Below are positions 23,099-31,456 of a stretch of 33,291 nucleotides of DNA, in pieces. The position numbers were made by a program, and so were the translations under genes. How positions within the stretch are numbered: position 1 is the first letter of the stretch; every line of letters begins with the position of its first letter. Below the pieces are notes generated by a model. That model did no database searches. It was given only the letters and a program-made list of their open reading frames with translations, and had not been told where the DNA came from. This DNA is from CAZMXP01 sp964570285 (GTDB taxonomy: Bacteria; Planctomycetota; PLA2): positions 1 to 33,291 of the forward strand of contig CAZMXP010000054.1 of assembly GCA_964570285.1 (NCBI GenBank). Direction: 5' to 3'.

Positions 23099-25464
23099 TC
23101 GGTCGTCTTCAGCACGGCGACGAGATCGATGTGGCGCAGGCGGCGGGCGACCGCGAGGTTGGCGAGCAGCGCGAACCCGAGCACGGTGCAGAGCGTCCAG
23201 AAGATCGTGCGCGGGTGGAGAACGAAGGGGAAGCGGAAGAGGTCGGTGTCGTAGAGGCGGGTCAGGAGCCAGCAGAAGTAGGCGCCGATGCCGATGCCGG
23301 GGATCGTGCCGAGGGTCGCGAGCAGCAGGTTCTCCCCCATCAGCACGGCGGCGGCCTCGCGGTGCGTGAAGCCCAGCACGAGCATGGAGCCCAGTTCCCG
23401 TTCCCGCTCCGCGAACGCGATGCGCGCGGAGTTGTAGATCACGCCGAACGCGATGATGCCGGCGAAGAGGATCAGCACGAACGTCATGATGTCCTGCGTC
23501 GCCTCGATCGTATCGCGGAACATCCGGACGTTCCTCTCCTTGAGCGAGACCGCGGCGACGGCGGGGATCCTCTTCAGGCGCCTCCCGAGGTCGCGCAGCG
23601 CCGGGCCGTCCACCGTCAGCAGCGCGCTCGTGAGCGCCATCTCCTCGCCGACCCAGCGCGAGAGGCGCGAGAGGTCGGCGTAGGCGAAGGTGCCCGTGTG
23701 CTCCTCCACGACGTTCTCGACCGGCGCGAGGAAGCGCGGCTTGCGGCCCGTGAGCACCTCGACGGCGACCTCGTCCCCGACGCCGACGCCGAGCAGGTCC
23801 GCGAGCTTCGCCGAGAGCAGCAGCCCGTCGCGGGGCAGCGGCACCGCGCGCAGGTCGCGGTCGAGCAGCCCGCGCAGCGTCTGCCCCTCCGCGAGCCCCT
23901 GGATCGCCGTCCGACGCGACCTCCACGCGTGCCGCAGGCGCACCGCCACCCCCAGCTCGGGTTCAACGGCGCGCACGCCTTCGAGCGCCCGCAGCTCGTG
24001 CAGCGCCGCTCGTCCGCGCTCGGACTCGAAGCCGACGCGCACCTGCTGCCGCTCGGTCAGGCGGTACTGGTGGTCGATGATGACCTCGGTGCTGTCCGGC
24101 GGGAAGAACGAGAGCATCACGATCGCCGCGCTGAACGCCACGCCAAGCACCGTCGCCGCCGACCGCCACTTCGCCCGCACGACCCGGCGGAGGACCATCC
24201 GCGCCGCGAAGCCGAGGCGCCGCCAGAGCGCCGGGATGCGCTCCGCGAGGATCCTCCTGTAGAGGGGCGGCGACTCCGGCCGGAGCCCCTCCGCGGGAAC
24301 GAGGCGCGCGGCCCCGAGGGCCGCGCCGCCGGCGCCGACGACCGCCGCCCCGAGGCTGAAGGTCAACGCGAGACCCACCACGACGGCATCCACGTCGAAG
24401 TGCAGGATCGGGAAGGAGTAGAACTCGCGGTAGACGCCGATCAGCCCCCGTCCCATCCAGAGGCCGAAGCCCGACCCGAGCAGCGCGCCGCCGACGCCGA
24501 CGAGCAGCGCGAACTTCAGGTAGTAGGCGACGACGGCCCCCGTGGAATAGCCGAAGGCGCGCAGCACGGCGATCTGCGTCCGCTGCGTGCGCACGAGGCG
24601 GCGCAGCAGCATGTGCAGCACGAACGCCGCGACCCCGAGGAAGATCGCGGGCACCATCGTCGCGATCCCCTGCAGCCCCCGGATCTCGTCGGCGAGGAAG
24701 CGGCTGCTGAGCTGGTCGCGCCGCGCGTAGGTGCCGAGCGACCCGTAGCGGTCGAGCAGGCGGTCGCACGCGTCGATCACCTCCTCCTCGCGCGCGCCCG
24801 GGGCGAGGGAGGCGACGAACTCGTTCGCCGAATCGCCGAAGTCGAAGACCGCCTCCGCGAAGGTGCGGCTGATCCAGAGCACCGTGAAGTTCTCCGGGTC
24901 GGGCAGCATGTCGCCGCCGCCGCGGATCATGTAGACGAACTCCGGGCTCTGCGCGGTCCCGACGATCCTGAGCCGAACCTTCCGGTTGTTGAGCAGCGCC
25001 GCGATGCGGTCGCCCGGCCCGAGGCCGTGGGCGATCGCGAATTTTTCCGCGACGATCACCTCGCGGTCGCCATCGCCGTCGAACCACCGCCCGCGCACGA
25101 GGTGCAGGTCGTTCAGGATGCCCTGCGGCCGGTCGGGAACGCTGACCACGCGCGCGGTGGACGGCAGGTCGGCCTCGGCGATGTCGAGGGTCACCTCGAA
25201 GGAGATGCGCGCCTCGACGCGCCGGATCCCCGCAACCCCTTCCAATCGCTCCAGCATCGCGCGCGGCGCGCGCTTCACCGGCGCCCACAGGTCGGCCATC
25301 CTGTAGCGTTCGTAGTAGGCGTCGCGCGACCCCTTGAGGCCGCGGTAGGCGGTGAAGACGGCGACGAACGACGCGACCCCGCACGCGAGGATCAGCAGGA
25401 TCGCGATCGCGGGGCCGCGCAGCGTGCGCAGGTCGCGCCAGAGCTTCCGATCGAGGGTCTTCAC
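23095..25464 (-). CDS. ABC transporter permease with two FtsX domains
   Basis: The 789-residue permease has an N-terminal helix (AIAILLILACGVASFVAVF) and a periplasmic MacB-like core. It then has an FtsX domain (about 270-400; FLGVAAFVLHMLLRRLVRTQ through LAVLRAFGYSTG-like text), another start-like helix (ATVLGVAFSAAIVMLSFFPP, about 438-457), a second core, and a second FtsX domain near the C-terminus (FVLILFAGIIAFGVIYNSAR, then ERELGSMLVLGFTHREAAAV). The double-FtsX layout resembles YbbP and some LolC/MacB relatives, which export lipids or hydrophobic molecules. The start is GTG, overlapping the ATPase stop by one base (TAGTG). The cargo is not evident. Confidence 0.92.
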   Translation of the reverse strand: MKTLDRKLWRDLRTLRGPAIAILLILACGVASFVAVFTAYRGLKGSRDAYYERYRMADLWAPVKRAPRAMLERLEGVAGIRRVEARISFEVTLDIAEADLPSTARVVSVPDRPQGILNDLHLVRGRWFDGDGDREVIVAEKFAIAHGLGPGDRIAALLNNRKVRLRIVGTAQSPEFVYMIRGGGDMLPDPENFTVLWISRTFAEAVFDFGDSANEFVASLAPGAREEEVIDACDRLLDRYGSLGTYARRDQLSSRFLADEIRGLQGIATMVPAIFLGVAAFVLHMLLRRLVRTQRTQIAVLRAFGYSTGAVVAYYLKFALLVGVGGALLGSGFGLWMGRGLIGVYREFYSFPILHFDVDAVVVGLALTFSLGAAVVGAGGAALGAARLVPAEGLRPESPPLYRRILAERIPALWRRLGFAARMVLRRVVRAKWRSAATVLGVAFSAAIVMLSFFPPDSTEVIIDHQYRLTERQQVRVGFESERGRAALHELRALEGVRAVEPELGVAVRLRHAWRSRRTAIQGLAEGQTLRGLLDRDLRAVPLPRDGLLLSAKLADLLGVGVGDEVAVEVLTGRKPRFLAPVENVVEEHTGTFAYADLSRLSRWVGEEMALTSALLTVDGPALRDLGRRLKRIPAVAAVSLKERNVRMFRDTIEATQDIMTFVLILFAGIIAFGVIYNSARIAFAERERELGSMLVLGFTHREAAAVLMGENLLLATLGTIPGIGIGAYFCWLLTRLYDTDLFRFPFVLHPRTIFWTLCTVLGFALLANLAVARRLRHIDLVAVLKTTE

Positions 25465-26174
25465 TACCAGGCGATCTCGCTCGGGCTCTTTCGGGATGCG
25501 TTGCCGTGCACCTCAAGGATGCGCCCGCTGCGCATGCGCACGACGCGGTGGGCGACCTCGCCGATCGCCGCGTTGTGCGTGATCAGCACGAGCGTCGTGC
25601 CGAGTTCGCGGTTCACCTTCAGCAGCACGTCCAGCACGAGGATGCCGGTTCTGTAGTCGAGCGCGCCGGTGGGCTCGTCGCAGAGCAGCACGTCGGGGCC
25701 CTTCGCGACGGCGCGCGCGATCGCGACGCGCTGCTGCTCGCCGCCGCTCAACTGGCTCGGGAAGTGGTCCTTGCGCTCCCGCAGGCCGACGAGGTCGATC
25801 ATTTCGAGGGGGTCGCGGGGGCCGGTGGCGATCTCCGTCGCCATCGCGACGTTTTCGAGCGCCGTCAGGCTCGGGATGAGGTTGTAGAACTGGAAGACGA
25901 AGCCGATGTGGCGGCGGCGGTAGAGCGTCAGATCGGCCGGCGTCAGGCCACTGAGTTCGAGGTCGCGGAAGTGGACGGAGCCCGACGTGGGCCGGTCCAT
26001 GCCGCCGAGCATGTGCAGGAGCGTGCTCTTGCCCGAGCCGCTGGGTCCGAGAATGACAACGACCTCGCCCTCGGCGATATCGAGGTCAGTGTCGCGCAGC
26101 GCGTGGACCTCGACCTCGCCCATCCGGAACACGCGGGAGAGGGCGCGGGCGCGAAAGACCGGCGGCGCGCTCAC
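25464..26174 (-). CDS. ABC transporter ATP-binding protein (MacB/LolD-type)
   Basis: The 236-residue ATPase has Walker A GPSGSGKS (43-50), the Q-loop Gln95 in FQFYNLIPSL, signature LSGGEQQRV (142-150), Walker B VLLCDEPTGALD (162-173) and His200 in the H-loop. The FQFYNLIPSLTALENV and SGGEQQRVAIARA context is typical of the MacB/LolD/FtsE group that works with FtsX permeases. It powers the permease encoded next, which overlaps it by one base. The GTG start overlaps the TGA of the TrpF-like gene by four bases. Confidence 0.96.
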   Translation of the reverse strand: MSAPPVFRARALSRVFRMGEVEVHALRDTDLDIAEGEVVVILGPSGSGKSTLLHMLGGMDRPTSGSVHFRDLELSGLTPADLTLYRRRHIGFVFQFYNLIPSLTALENVAMATEIATGPRDPLEMIDLVGLRERKDHFPSQLSGGEQQRVAIARAVAKGPDVLLCDEPTGALDYRTGILVLDVLLKVNRELGTTLVLITHNAAIGEVAHRVVRMRSGRILEVHGNASRKSPSEIAW

Positions 26175-26845
26175 CGGGCACCGATCTCGGCAAAGGCGGC
26201 TCGCGCCTCGGCAATGAACCGCTCGACCTTCGCGCGGTCCTTCCGGCCATCCGCGCCCTCGACGCCGGTATGCACGTCCACGCCGGCGGGTCGCACCTCC
26301 AGGACGGCCTGCCGCACGTTCGATGGCGTCAGCCCTCCGGCGAGGATGACGGGCCGCGGGGAGACCTCGACGAGGCGCCGGCTGATTCGCCAGTCGTGCG
26401 TCTTGCCGGTGGCGCCCGAGGCGCCGGTCGCGGCGTCGAAGGTGTCGGTGATGAATGCAGCGACGTGGGGGGAGAACGCCCCGACCGTGGCGTCGAGGTC
26501 GTCGCGGCCCACGACGAGACTCTTGACCACGGTCCGCTTCAGCTTCGAAACCTCCCCCACGTCAATCTGGCCATGGACCTGCACGATACCCGTGCCGAGA
26601 AGATCGCAGAGCGCCTCGATCTCCCGAGCCCTCTCCAAATAGGTGATCAGCACGGCGCGGACGCCTTGGGGCAGGGCCGCCATGACCGCTGCCGCCTGAT
26701 CCCGCGTCAGGTCCTCGCGGTGGACGTCGAGGCCGAACGGGAAGCCGAGGTAGCGGACGCCGCACGCTGCGAGCAGCGCCGCCTCCCCCGCGTCGGCAAT
26801 GCCGGCGACCTGGATCAGCGGCCACTCAAGCGTTGCGTTCGGCAC
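26171..26845 (-). CDS. TrpF-like protein lacking the catalytic cysteine
   Basis: The 224-residue product has the (beta/alpha)8 layout of phosphoribosylanthranilate isomerase (PRAI). Matches include VQVHG (88-92), ITDT (132-135), GATGKTHDW (144-152), VILAGGLTPSNV (166-177) and GVDVHTGVEG (188-197). The usual first strand VKICGI reads IQVAGI (11-16), so the general-base/acid cysteine is alanine at residue 14. The aspartate partner is kept at Asp134, and the SPR phosphate loop is replaced by DVHREDLT (40-47). Loss of the cysteine and of the phosphate-loop arginine context argues against ordinary PRAI activity. It starts at GTG 26845, overlaps the MFS gene by 20 bases, and lies among transporter genes rather than trp genes. 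Confidence 0.75.
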   Translation of the reverse strand: MPNATLEWPLIQVAGIADAGEAALLAACGVRYLGFPFGLDVHREDLTRDQAAAVMAALPQGVRAVLITYLERAREIEALCDLLGTGIVQVHGQIDVGEVSKLKRTVVKSLVVGRDDLDATVGAFSPHVAAFITDTFDAATGASGATGKTHDWRISRRLVEVSPRPVILAGGLTPSNVRQAVLEVRPAGVDVHTGVEGADGRKDRAKVERFIAEARAAFAEIGAR

Positions 26846-27962
26846 GACGCACCATCCGCACCTGCAACAGGATCCCCGCCGCCGCGAGCGCGAGCGTCAA
26901 GGCGTACGGTGCGGGCCCCCAGCGCGTGACGGACAGGAAGGCGCCCGCCGCGAGCGGCACGAGGAAGTTGGACGCGCCGGTGAAGGCCTCGTGGAGCCCG
27001 GCGCGCTTGCCGCGACCGACGTCGGTGTGCACCGAGTAGTAGATGCTCGCCGCATAGGCGAGGCCGATGCCCGAACCGGCGAGCACCGCCGCCGGCACCG
27101 CGATCGCCACCGGCGCGCCGAAGCCGATCACCAGCATCGACAGCGCGCTGAGCGCCTGCCAGAGCACGAACGCGCGCCAGCGGTAGCGCCAGCCGGAGTA
27201 GATCCCGAAGAGCCAGAAGGCGATGGTCTGCGAGAGGAAGAGCGTGCCGGTGACGAGGGAGTAGTCGCGGCTCGACGCGATCTTGGGGTAGAGGAAGTTG
27301 AGCGTCGAGCCGAGGCCGTAGGTCGCGAAGTTCGCGAGCCACGCGGCGCGGAGGTAGGCCGCCCGGACCGGGGCGGGCGGCGCGTCGTGCGGAACGAGGG
27401 GGGCGCGGGGGGAGGCGGCGGCGACCTTCGTAGGCCCGGGCACCAGCGGCGCCATCAGCAGCGAGAGCAGCGCGCAGGCGAGCAGCGGGTCGAGGCCGTG
27501 GCTGTCGTAGAGGCCGCCCGCGAGGAAGAAGCCGAGCGACTTGCCGAGGCACCAGGAGAGCGAGAAGGTGCCGAGGTTCCGGTCGAGGTCGTGGGGCCCG
27601 GACTCGTCTGCCATCTTGGCTTGCAGCGACGGCCAGATGAGCCCGTTCGCGAGCCCCGCGAGCGGTGCGATCGCGAACAGGTGCACCATCGTCCGCACCT
27701 GCCACGCAAGCAGGCAGAAGAGAGCGAAGAGCACGAGGCCGATCCGGGCGAGGGCGGTACGCGAGAGGCGGTCGGAGAGGCCGCCCGCGTAGAGGGCGAT
27801 GACGACGTAGGGGACGCCGCCGAAGAGCGGCAGAGCCCCCAGTTCGAGCGCGGTCGCGTGGACGGAGCGCTCCGCCCAGAGCGGCAGCACCGCCCATGTG
27901 GCGAAGAGCGAGAGGTCCTGCCCGAAGGCGACCGCATGGAAACGGGGGGAGACGCGCGCCAT
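26826..27962 (-). CDS. Major facilitator superfamily transporter
   Basis: The 378-residue product has about 11-12 hydrophobic segments and an MFS-like loop between helices 2 and 3 (GGLSDRLSRTALARIG). Other typical text is GLANGLIWPSLQAKMAD and FLSQTIAFWLFGIYSGWRYR. A hydrophilic, proline-rich central loop (about 182-205) links the two halves. The likely role is proton-coupled efflux or uptake of a small molecule; the substrate cannot be told. ATG 27962 is preferred, since MARVSPRFHAVAFGQDLSLF leads straight into helix 1. It is the first gene of the run MFS, TrpF-like, ABC ATPase, permease and HlyD, and is divergent from the peptidase-like gene. Confidence 0.85.
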   Translation of the reverse strand: MARVSPRFHAVAFGQDLSLFATWAVLPLWAERSVHATALELGALPLFGGVPYVVIALYAGGLSDRLSRTALARIGLVLFALFCLLAWQVRTMVHLFAIAPLAGLANGLIWPSLQAKMADESGPHDLDRNLGTFSLSWCLGKSLGFFLAGGLYDSHGLDPLLACALLSLLMAPLVPGPTKVAAASPRAPLVPHDAPPAPVRAAYLRAAWLANFATYGLGSTLNFLYPKIASSRDYSLVTGTLFLSQTIAFWLFGIYSGWRYRWRAFVLWQALSALSMLVIGFGAPVAIAVPAAVLAGSGIGLAYAASIYYSVHTDVGRGKRAGLHEAFTGASNFLVPLAAGAFLSVTRWGPAPYALTLALAAAGILLQVRMVRRAERNA

Positions 27963-28023
27963 CGCTGTGGAGGCGCAAGACTCTACCCCCCGCCGGCCCG
28001 AGGATCGACTATGCTGCCGCGCC
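27963..28023. promoter_or_regulatory. Divergent promoter region, MFS operon / peptidase-like gene
   Basis: Sixty-one bases separate divergent starts. TATGCT at 28010-28015 is a weak plus-strand -10 candidate, nine bases before the ATG, without a visible -35 partner. No palindrome stands out. Confidence 0.3.
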
Positions 28024-29499
28024 ATGCGGCCCCTCCTCGCGGTCCTCGCGGTGCTTGGCCTCGCAGGCGGCGCGGCCGCGGCGGACGACCTGCTCTCCCG
28101 CGCCCTCGCGAACGCAGGCCGCGACCACGGCACGCGCCTGCTCGAACTCGCCCGCGCGGCGCAGGCGGCGGGGCAGGCGGCCACGGCGCGGCAACTGCGC
28201 GAACGCGTGCTGGAGGTCGAACCCGACCACCTGCGCGCACGGCTCGGGCTCGGCTTCAAGCGCGGGAAGACAGGCGCGTGGGAGCGCACGCCGGAGCGGA
28301 CGGCCGAGTTCGCGGCGGCGGCGGACACCGACCCCGCGGTGGCGGAGGAGTTCGCGCGCAAGGCGGTCGAGGTGGAGCGGCGCTGGGTCGTCGAGCAGGT
28401 TCGCGTCTGCCAGAAGTTCGCGGGCGAGGAGCAGGGGCGGGAGGTCCTCGGCAGGCTGCTGCTCCGCTTCCCGGAGGACGAGGGGGTCCGGGGGGCGCTC
28501 GGCCATGTGCGCGTGCACGGGCGGTGGACGCCTCCGGGACTTGTGGGCCTCGCCGAGCGCTTCCCGGAAGTGCGCGCGCGCTGGCAAGCGCTCGCGACCC
28601 GGGACGTCGAGGCCGAGCAGCGCGAGCGCAAGATCGCGGTGCCGGGACTCGCCGCGGAGCTGGACGTCTACCCGGCCGGCCCGCGCGCGCTGGCGACGAC
28701 CGACACCCCCGAGATCGCGGCCCAGTACGCCCGCGGGGTCTTGCGCACGCAGTCGCTGCTCAAGGCTCTGCTCGGCTCCGGCGAGCGCGACTGGGATCCG
28801 AAGGTGGTGCTCTTCCTTGCGCCGGAAGCGTTCGACCTCATGGTCCGGGCGCTGCACCCCGGACCGGAGCAGGCGGACTTCTACCTGCGCTACGACAACT
28901 ACGAGCACAAGGAGTTCTACGCGATCCGCAGCTACGAGCCCCTCGGGGCGATGGAGCGCTACGCGCACGGCGCGGGCCACCTGACCGCCTTCGAACGCTC
29001 GGCACCGCCGGTGACCGACGGGGGCGGCGCGCGCGACGCCGAAGCCTACGCCTGGTGGCGGGAGGGAGTCGGATACCTCGTCTCGTTCGAGGTGACCGAC
29101 CGGGGCTACTTGCAGTTCGTCTCGATCGAGGAGTCGAGCGCGAAGCGCGTCTTCACGCGCGAGGTCCCCGAGACGAAGACGAGAGCCGCCTGCCTCGCGT
29201 GGCTGCGCGAGCAGGTCGCGGCCGGGACCGCCTACCCGCTCGAGGAGGTCTGCGGCATGCGCCTGAACGCGCTCGACTTCTGCGCCTCGTTCCAGGCGTG
29301 GAGCTTCGTGCGCCTGCTCGCGGCATGGGACGCCGACGCCTTCCAGCGCCTCGCGGAGTCGCTGCGCGCGACGGAACCGGGGTCTACACTGGAACGGAGC
29401 GACCGCGCGCTGAAGGCGTGCTTCGGTCGCGGCGTCGAGGAGTGGGCGCCGCTCTGGAGGGACTTTGTGCTCGAAGTGGACCGGGAGGGCCAGCCATGA
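28024..29499 (+). CDS. Secreted, degenerate gluzincin-like (MA-type) protein
   Basis: The 491-residue product starts with a signal peptide (MRPLLAVLAVLGLAGGAAAA). A helical, TPR-like region follows (about 22-160). The second half resembles the MA-clan peptidases common in planctomycetes (DUF1570-like). KVVLFLAPEAFDLMV (260-274) matches their central strand. HGAGH (315-319) sits where HExxH is expected, and WWREGVGYL (344-352) matches the WLxEGLAEY motif, with Glu347 as a possible third zinc ligand. The catalytic glutamate of HExxH is replaced by Gly316, so proteolysis is unlikely although metal binding might persist. The stop overlaps the cupin start by four bases (ATGA). Family placement is by motif reading only. 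Confidence 0.65.
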   Translation: MRPLLAVLAVLGLAGGAAAADDLLSRALANAGRDHGTRLLELARAAQAAGQAATARQLRERVLEVEPDHLRARLGLGFKRGKTGAWERTPERTAEFAAAADTDPAVAEEFARKAVEVERRWVVEQVRVCQKFAGEEQGREVLGRLLLRFPEDEGVRGALGHVRVHGRWTPPGLVGLAERFPEVRARWQALATRDVEAEQRERKIAVPGLAAELDVYPAGPRALATTDTPEIAAQYARGVLRTQSLLKALLGSGERDWDPKVVLFLAPEAFDLMVRALHPGPEQADFYLRYDNYEHKEFYAIRSYEPLGAMERYAHGAGHLTAFERSAPPVTDGGGARDAEAYAWWREGVGYLVSFEVTDRGYLQFVSIEESSAKRVFTREVPETKTRAACLAWLREQVAAGTAYPLEEVCGMRLNALDFCASFQAWSFVRLLAAWDADAFQRLAESLRATEPGSTLERSDRALKACFGRGVEEWAPLWRDFVLEVDREGQP

Positions 29500-29858
29500 A
29501 GTACGACATCCACACCGACGTGAAGTATGGACCGCTGCAGACCGTCGAGGCGGGGCGGCTCGCGGCGGAGTGCAAGGAGCCCTGGTGGAACCAGACGCTC
29601 GCAAGGGTCAACGACTCGGTCGTGAGGCTCGGCGTCTTCCTCGGCGAGTTCCACTGGCACAAGCACGACCGCGAGGACGAGTACTTCCACGTGCTCGAGG
29701 GCCGCCTGCTGATGGACCTCGAAGGGCGCCCGACCGTCGAACTCTCGCCGGGGGAGGGGATCGTCGTGCCGCGCGGCGTCGTCCACCGCACACGCGCCCG
29801 CGTGCGCACCGTCGTGCTGATGGTCGAGCCCGCGACCGTGGTGGCGACTGGGGATTAG
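29496..29858 (+). CDS. Small cupin-domain protein
   Basis: The 120-residue product is a single cupin barrel. Motif 1 is complete: His55 and His57 in HWHKHD, Glu62 in EDEYFHVLEG and Gly69. Motif 2 gives His97 in PRGVVHRTRA. These four residues form the normal 3-His-1-Glu metal site. Single-domain cupins of this kind act as isomerases, dioxygenases, or metal/ligand sensors, and the sequence does not show which. It lacks a signal peptide, while the upstream overlapping gene product is exported. Coupling by the ATGA overlap suggests co-expression with that gene. Confidence 0.93.
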   Translation: MKYDIHTDVKYGPLQTVEAGRLAAECKEPWWNQTLARVNDSVVRLGVFLGEFHWHKHDREDEYFHVLEGRLLMDLEGRPTVELSPGEGIVVPRGVVHRTRARVRTVVLMVEPATVVATGD

Positions 29859-29866
29859 GAGGTCTC

Positions 29867-30070
29867 CGTCCGCATGCGTCCAGATGTCGCAGGGGAGGCG
29901 GAGCCAAACCATCTGCCCGTGGACCATCGCCCACAGCTTGCCGGTGGAGGTGGAACCGCTCGGCCGAGTCGAACGAACCCGCGAGCAGGAGGTAGGTCGC
30001 ATCCTCGCCCGGCGACCGAACGTCTTCCGCCGAACAAGTCGATCGTCTCGACAGCCCGCGCGGCCATCAC
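29867..30070 (-). pseudogene. Possible decayed coding fragment
   Basis: Read on the minus strand, three different frames each give a protein-like stretch in order: VETIDLFGGRRSVAG, then EDATYLLLAGSFDSAERFHL, then GKLWAMVHGQMVWLRLPCD. This looks like a short gene interrupted by two frameshifts, either mutational or from sequencing errors. I do not recognise the parent protein. It lies between the cupin gene end and the end of the Tat-exported protein gene on the same strand. Chance is a real alternative in such GC-rich DNA. Confidence 0.25.
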
Positions 30071-30075
30071 GGGCG

Positions 30076-31095
30076 CTACTCGAACGGCACCTGGAGCCGC
30101 GTCGCCCGAAGCAGGCACGCGCTCGTCAGTGTTTCGTCGTCGGCGCGGCGCAGCATCCGGAAGAGGCTGTAGGGCAGCTTGAACGCGTGGCCGGCCAGCC
30201 ACGTATCGGCGAAGAGCTTCCGCGGCGTGTCGCTCTCCCAGTAGTCGGGTCCGAGCCAGTCCACCGGTCTGCGATCCGGCTCGCCCCTCTCGCCGCCCGT
30301 GATTGGCTGATTGATGTGGAGGCGCTGGGCGGCGTGGCCGCGGCGCGCCAGATCGGCGTAGCCGAGATCCTCGAGTGTGACGACGGCGTCGGCGTGGGTG
30401 ATCCAGTGGATGATGCCGCTCGCCCCGACGCGCGCCACGTCGCCCCACGGCCGCAGCGTCGCCTTGAGCGTGATCGCGGCCACATCCTTCGTGCTCCCGT
30501 AGGGAGGAAGCGGGTGCTCGCGGTTGTGCGGCGTGTCGGGATCGGGGGTGCGCCTCTCGACGATCAGCCGCAGCAGATCGCAGATGCCGTCCACGATCTT
30601 CGGCGTCGCGTACTCGGGCAAGTCGCGGAGCGCCCGGAGGGCGAGGGAGGCGAAGATGACGTCGTGCCCGCCCGCCCGGAGCGCCCCGATCTGGCTATCG
30701 AGCTGTTCGACAATGCGCACAGGGTCCGCGGTGCCGCGGCCGGGCACCGGCGCAGGGAACTCATCCGGGTTCTTCGCGACGAACGCCTCGATTTGCCTCG
30801 CGAGTGCCTCGGTCGTGCGCTCGCCGAGGCCGTTTTCCTTGCAGAAGTAGCAGGCTGCCAGCACCGCCGCGCCGCTGTGCCCCTGGAGCCACCCGCGCCT
30901 GTGCGCGTCGCTCAGCGCCGCGAGTCCCTTCGCGAGATACTCCGGCCCCAGCGGAGAGGGCTTCGGCGGGGCGGCGTCCCCTCCCATCGCGGCGGGACCG
31001 AGCAGTCCCACGGCAGCGGCCAGCCGCAGGAAGTCGCGTCGCGACTCGTCGACGCCGCCTACCGAACGCGCGCTGCGATGCCCGTGGACGCTCAT
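30076..31095 (-). CDS. Tat-exported protein of unknown function
   Basis: The 339-residue product has a twin-arginine leader: ESRRDFLRLAAAVGLLGPAA (17-36), with Arg19-Arg20 and the FLRL core, so it is probably exported folded. The mature part is mostly helical and begins after AMGGDAAPPKP. It contains scattered motifs such as GGHDVIFASLALRALRDLPE and IIHWITHADAVVTLEDLGYA, but I recognise no family. The Tat route is often used for cofactor-bearing proteins, but no cofactor site is evident. ATG 31095 is preferred because an AAGGAGG site lies five bases upstream. Confidence 0.8.
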   Translation of the reverse strand: MSVHGHRSARSVGGVDESRRDFLRLAAAVGLLGPAAMGGDAAPPKPSPLGPEYLAKGLAALSDAHRRGWLQGHSGAAVLAACYFCKENGLGERTTEALARQIEAFVAKNPDEFPAPVPGRGTADPVRIVEQLDSQIGALRAGGHDVIFASLALRALRDLPEYATPKIVDGICDLLRLIVERRTPDPDTPHNREHPLPPYGSTKDVAAITLKATLRPWGDVARVGASGIIHWITHADAVVTLEDLGYADLARRGHAAQRLHINQPITGGERGEPDRRPVDWLGPDYWESDTPRKLFADTWLAGHAFKLPYSLFRMLRRADDETLTSACLLRATRLQVPFE

Positions 31096-31100
31096 CGCCG

Positions 31101-31107
31101 CCTCCTT
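31101..31107 (-). promoter_or_regulatory. Ribosome-binding site of the Tat-exported protein
   Basis: AAGGAGG on the minus strand lies five bases before ATG 31095. It is the best Shine-Dalgarno site seen in the window and decides the start over an upstream in-frame codon at 31116. Confidence 0.8.
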
Positions 31108-31247
31108 CCAGCACAAGACTACGGCATGAATGCCCTGTCGACGTCGGGATTCCAGCGATCGCGCCTTTCAGGGTGCGATGGCACGCCCAATGCCACCGGG
31201 AACTGCGCGGTCCGGTGGACCACAGCCTTCGTCTTGCGGTTGGAAGA

Positions 31248-31350
31248 AGGAACCCAGGAACCTAGGAACCGAGGAAGCGGCGCCTTCGATCCATCCGAGT
31301 CCCGGCATGCTCCCCCTTGCCCTCATGGGTTCCTCCTTTCCTGGGTTCCT
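31248..31350. repeat. Inverted repeat AGGAACCCAGGAA with loop
   Basis: AGGAACCCAGGAA (31248-31260) is matched by its exact complement at 31338-31350. The left arm is followed, and the right arm preceded, by further weaker AGGAACC copies, so each arm is a short tandem of the motif. The arms enclose about 77 bases. Confidence 0.7.
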
Positions 31351-31456
31351 CATCAAATCCGATACCCTCAGCCCTGATCGCTTGTATTCCATGCCCGCAG
31401 AGTCCTCGCCGCTTGCGCGAATCCCGACGAGTCACTGCATTCGAACGGGGAGAACG

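Noticed and set aside
26171..26845. Canonical trpF of a tryptophan operon
   Set aside because: The catalytic cysteine is missing and no other trp gene is nearby.
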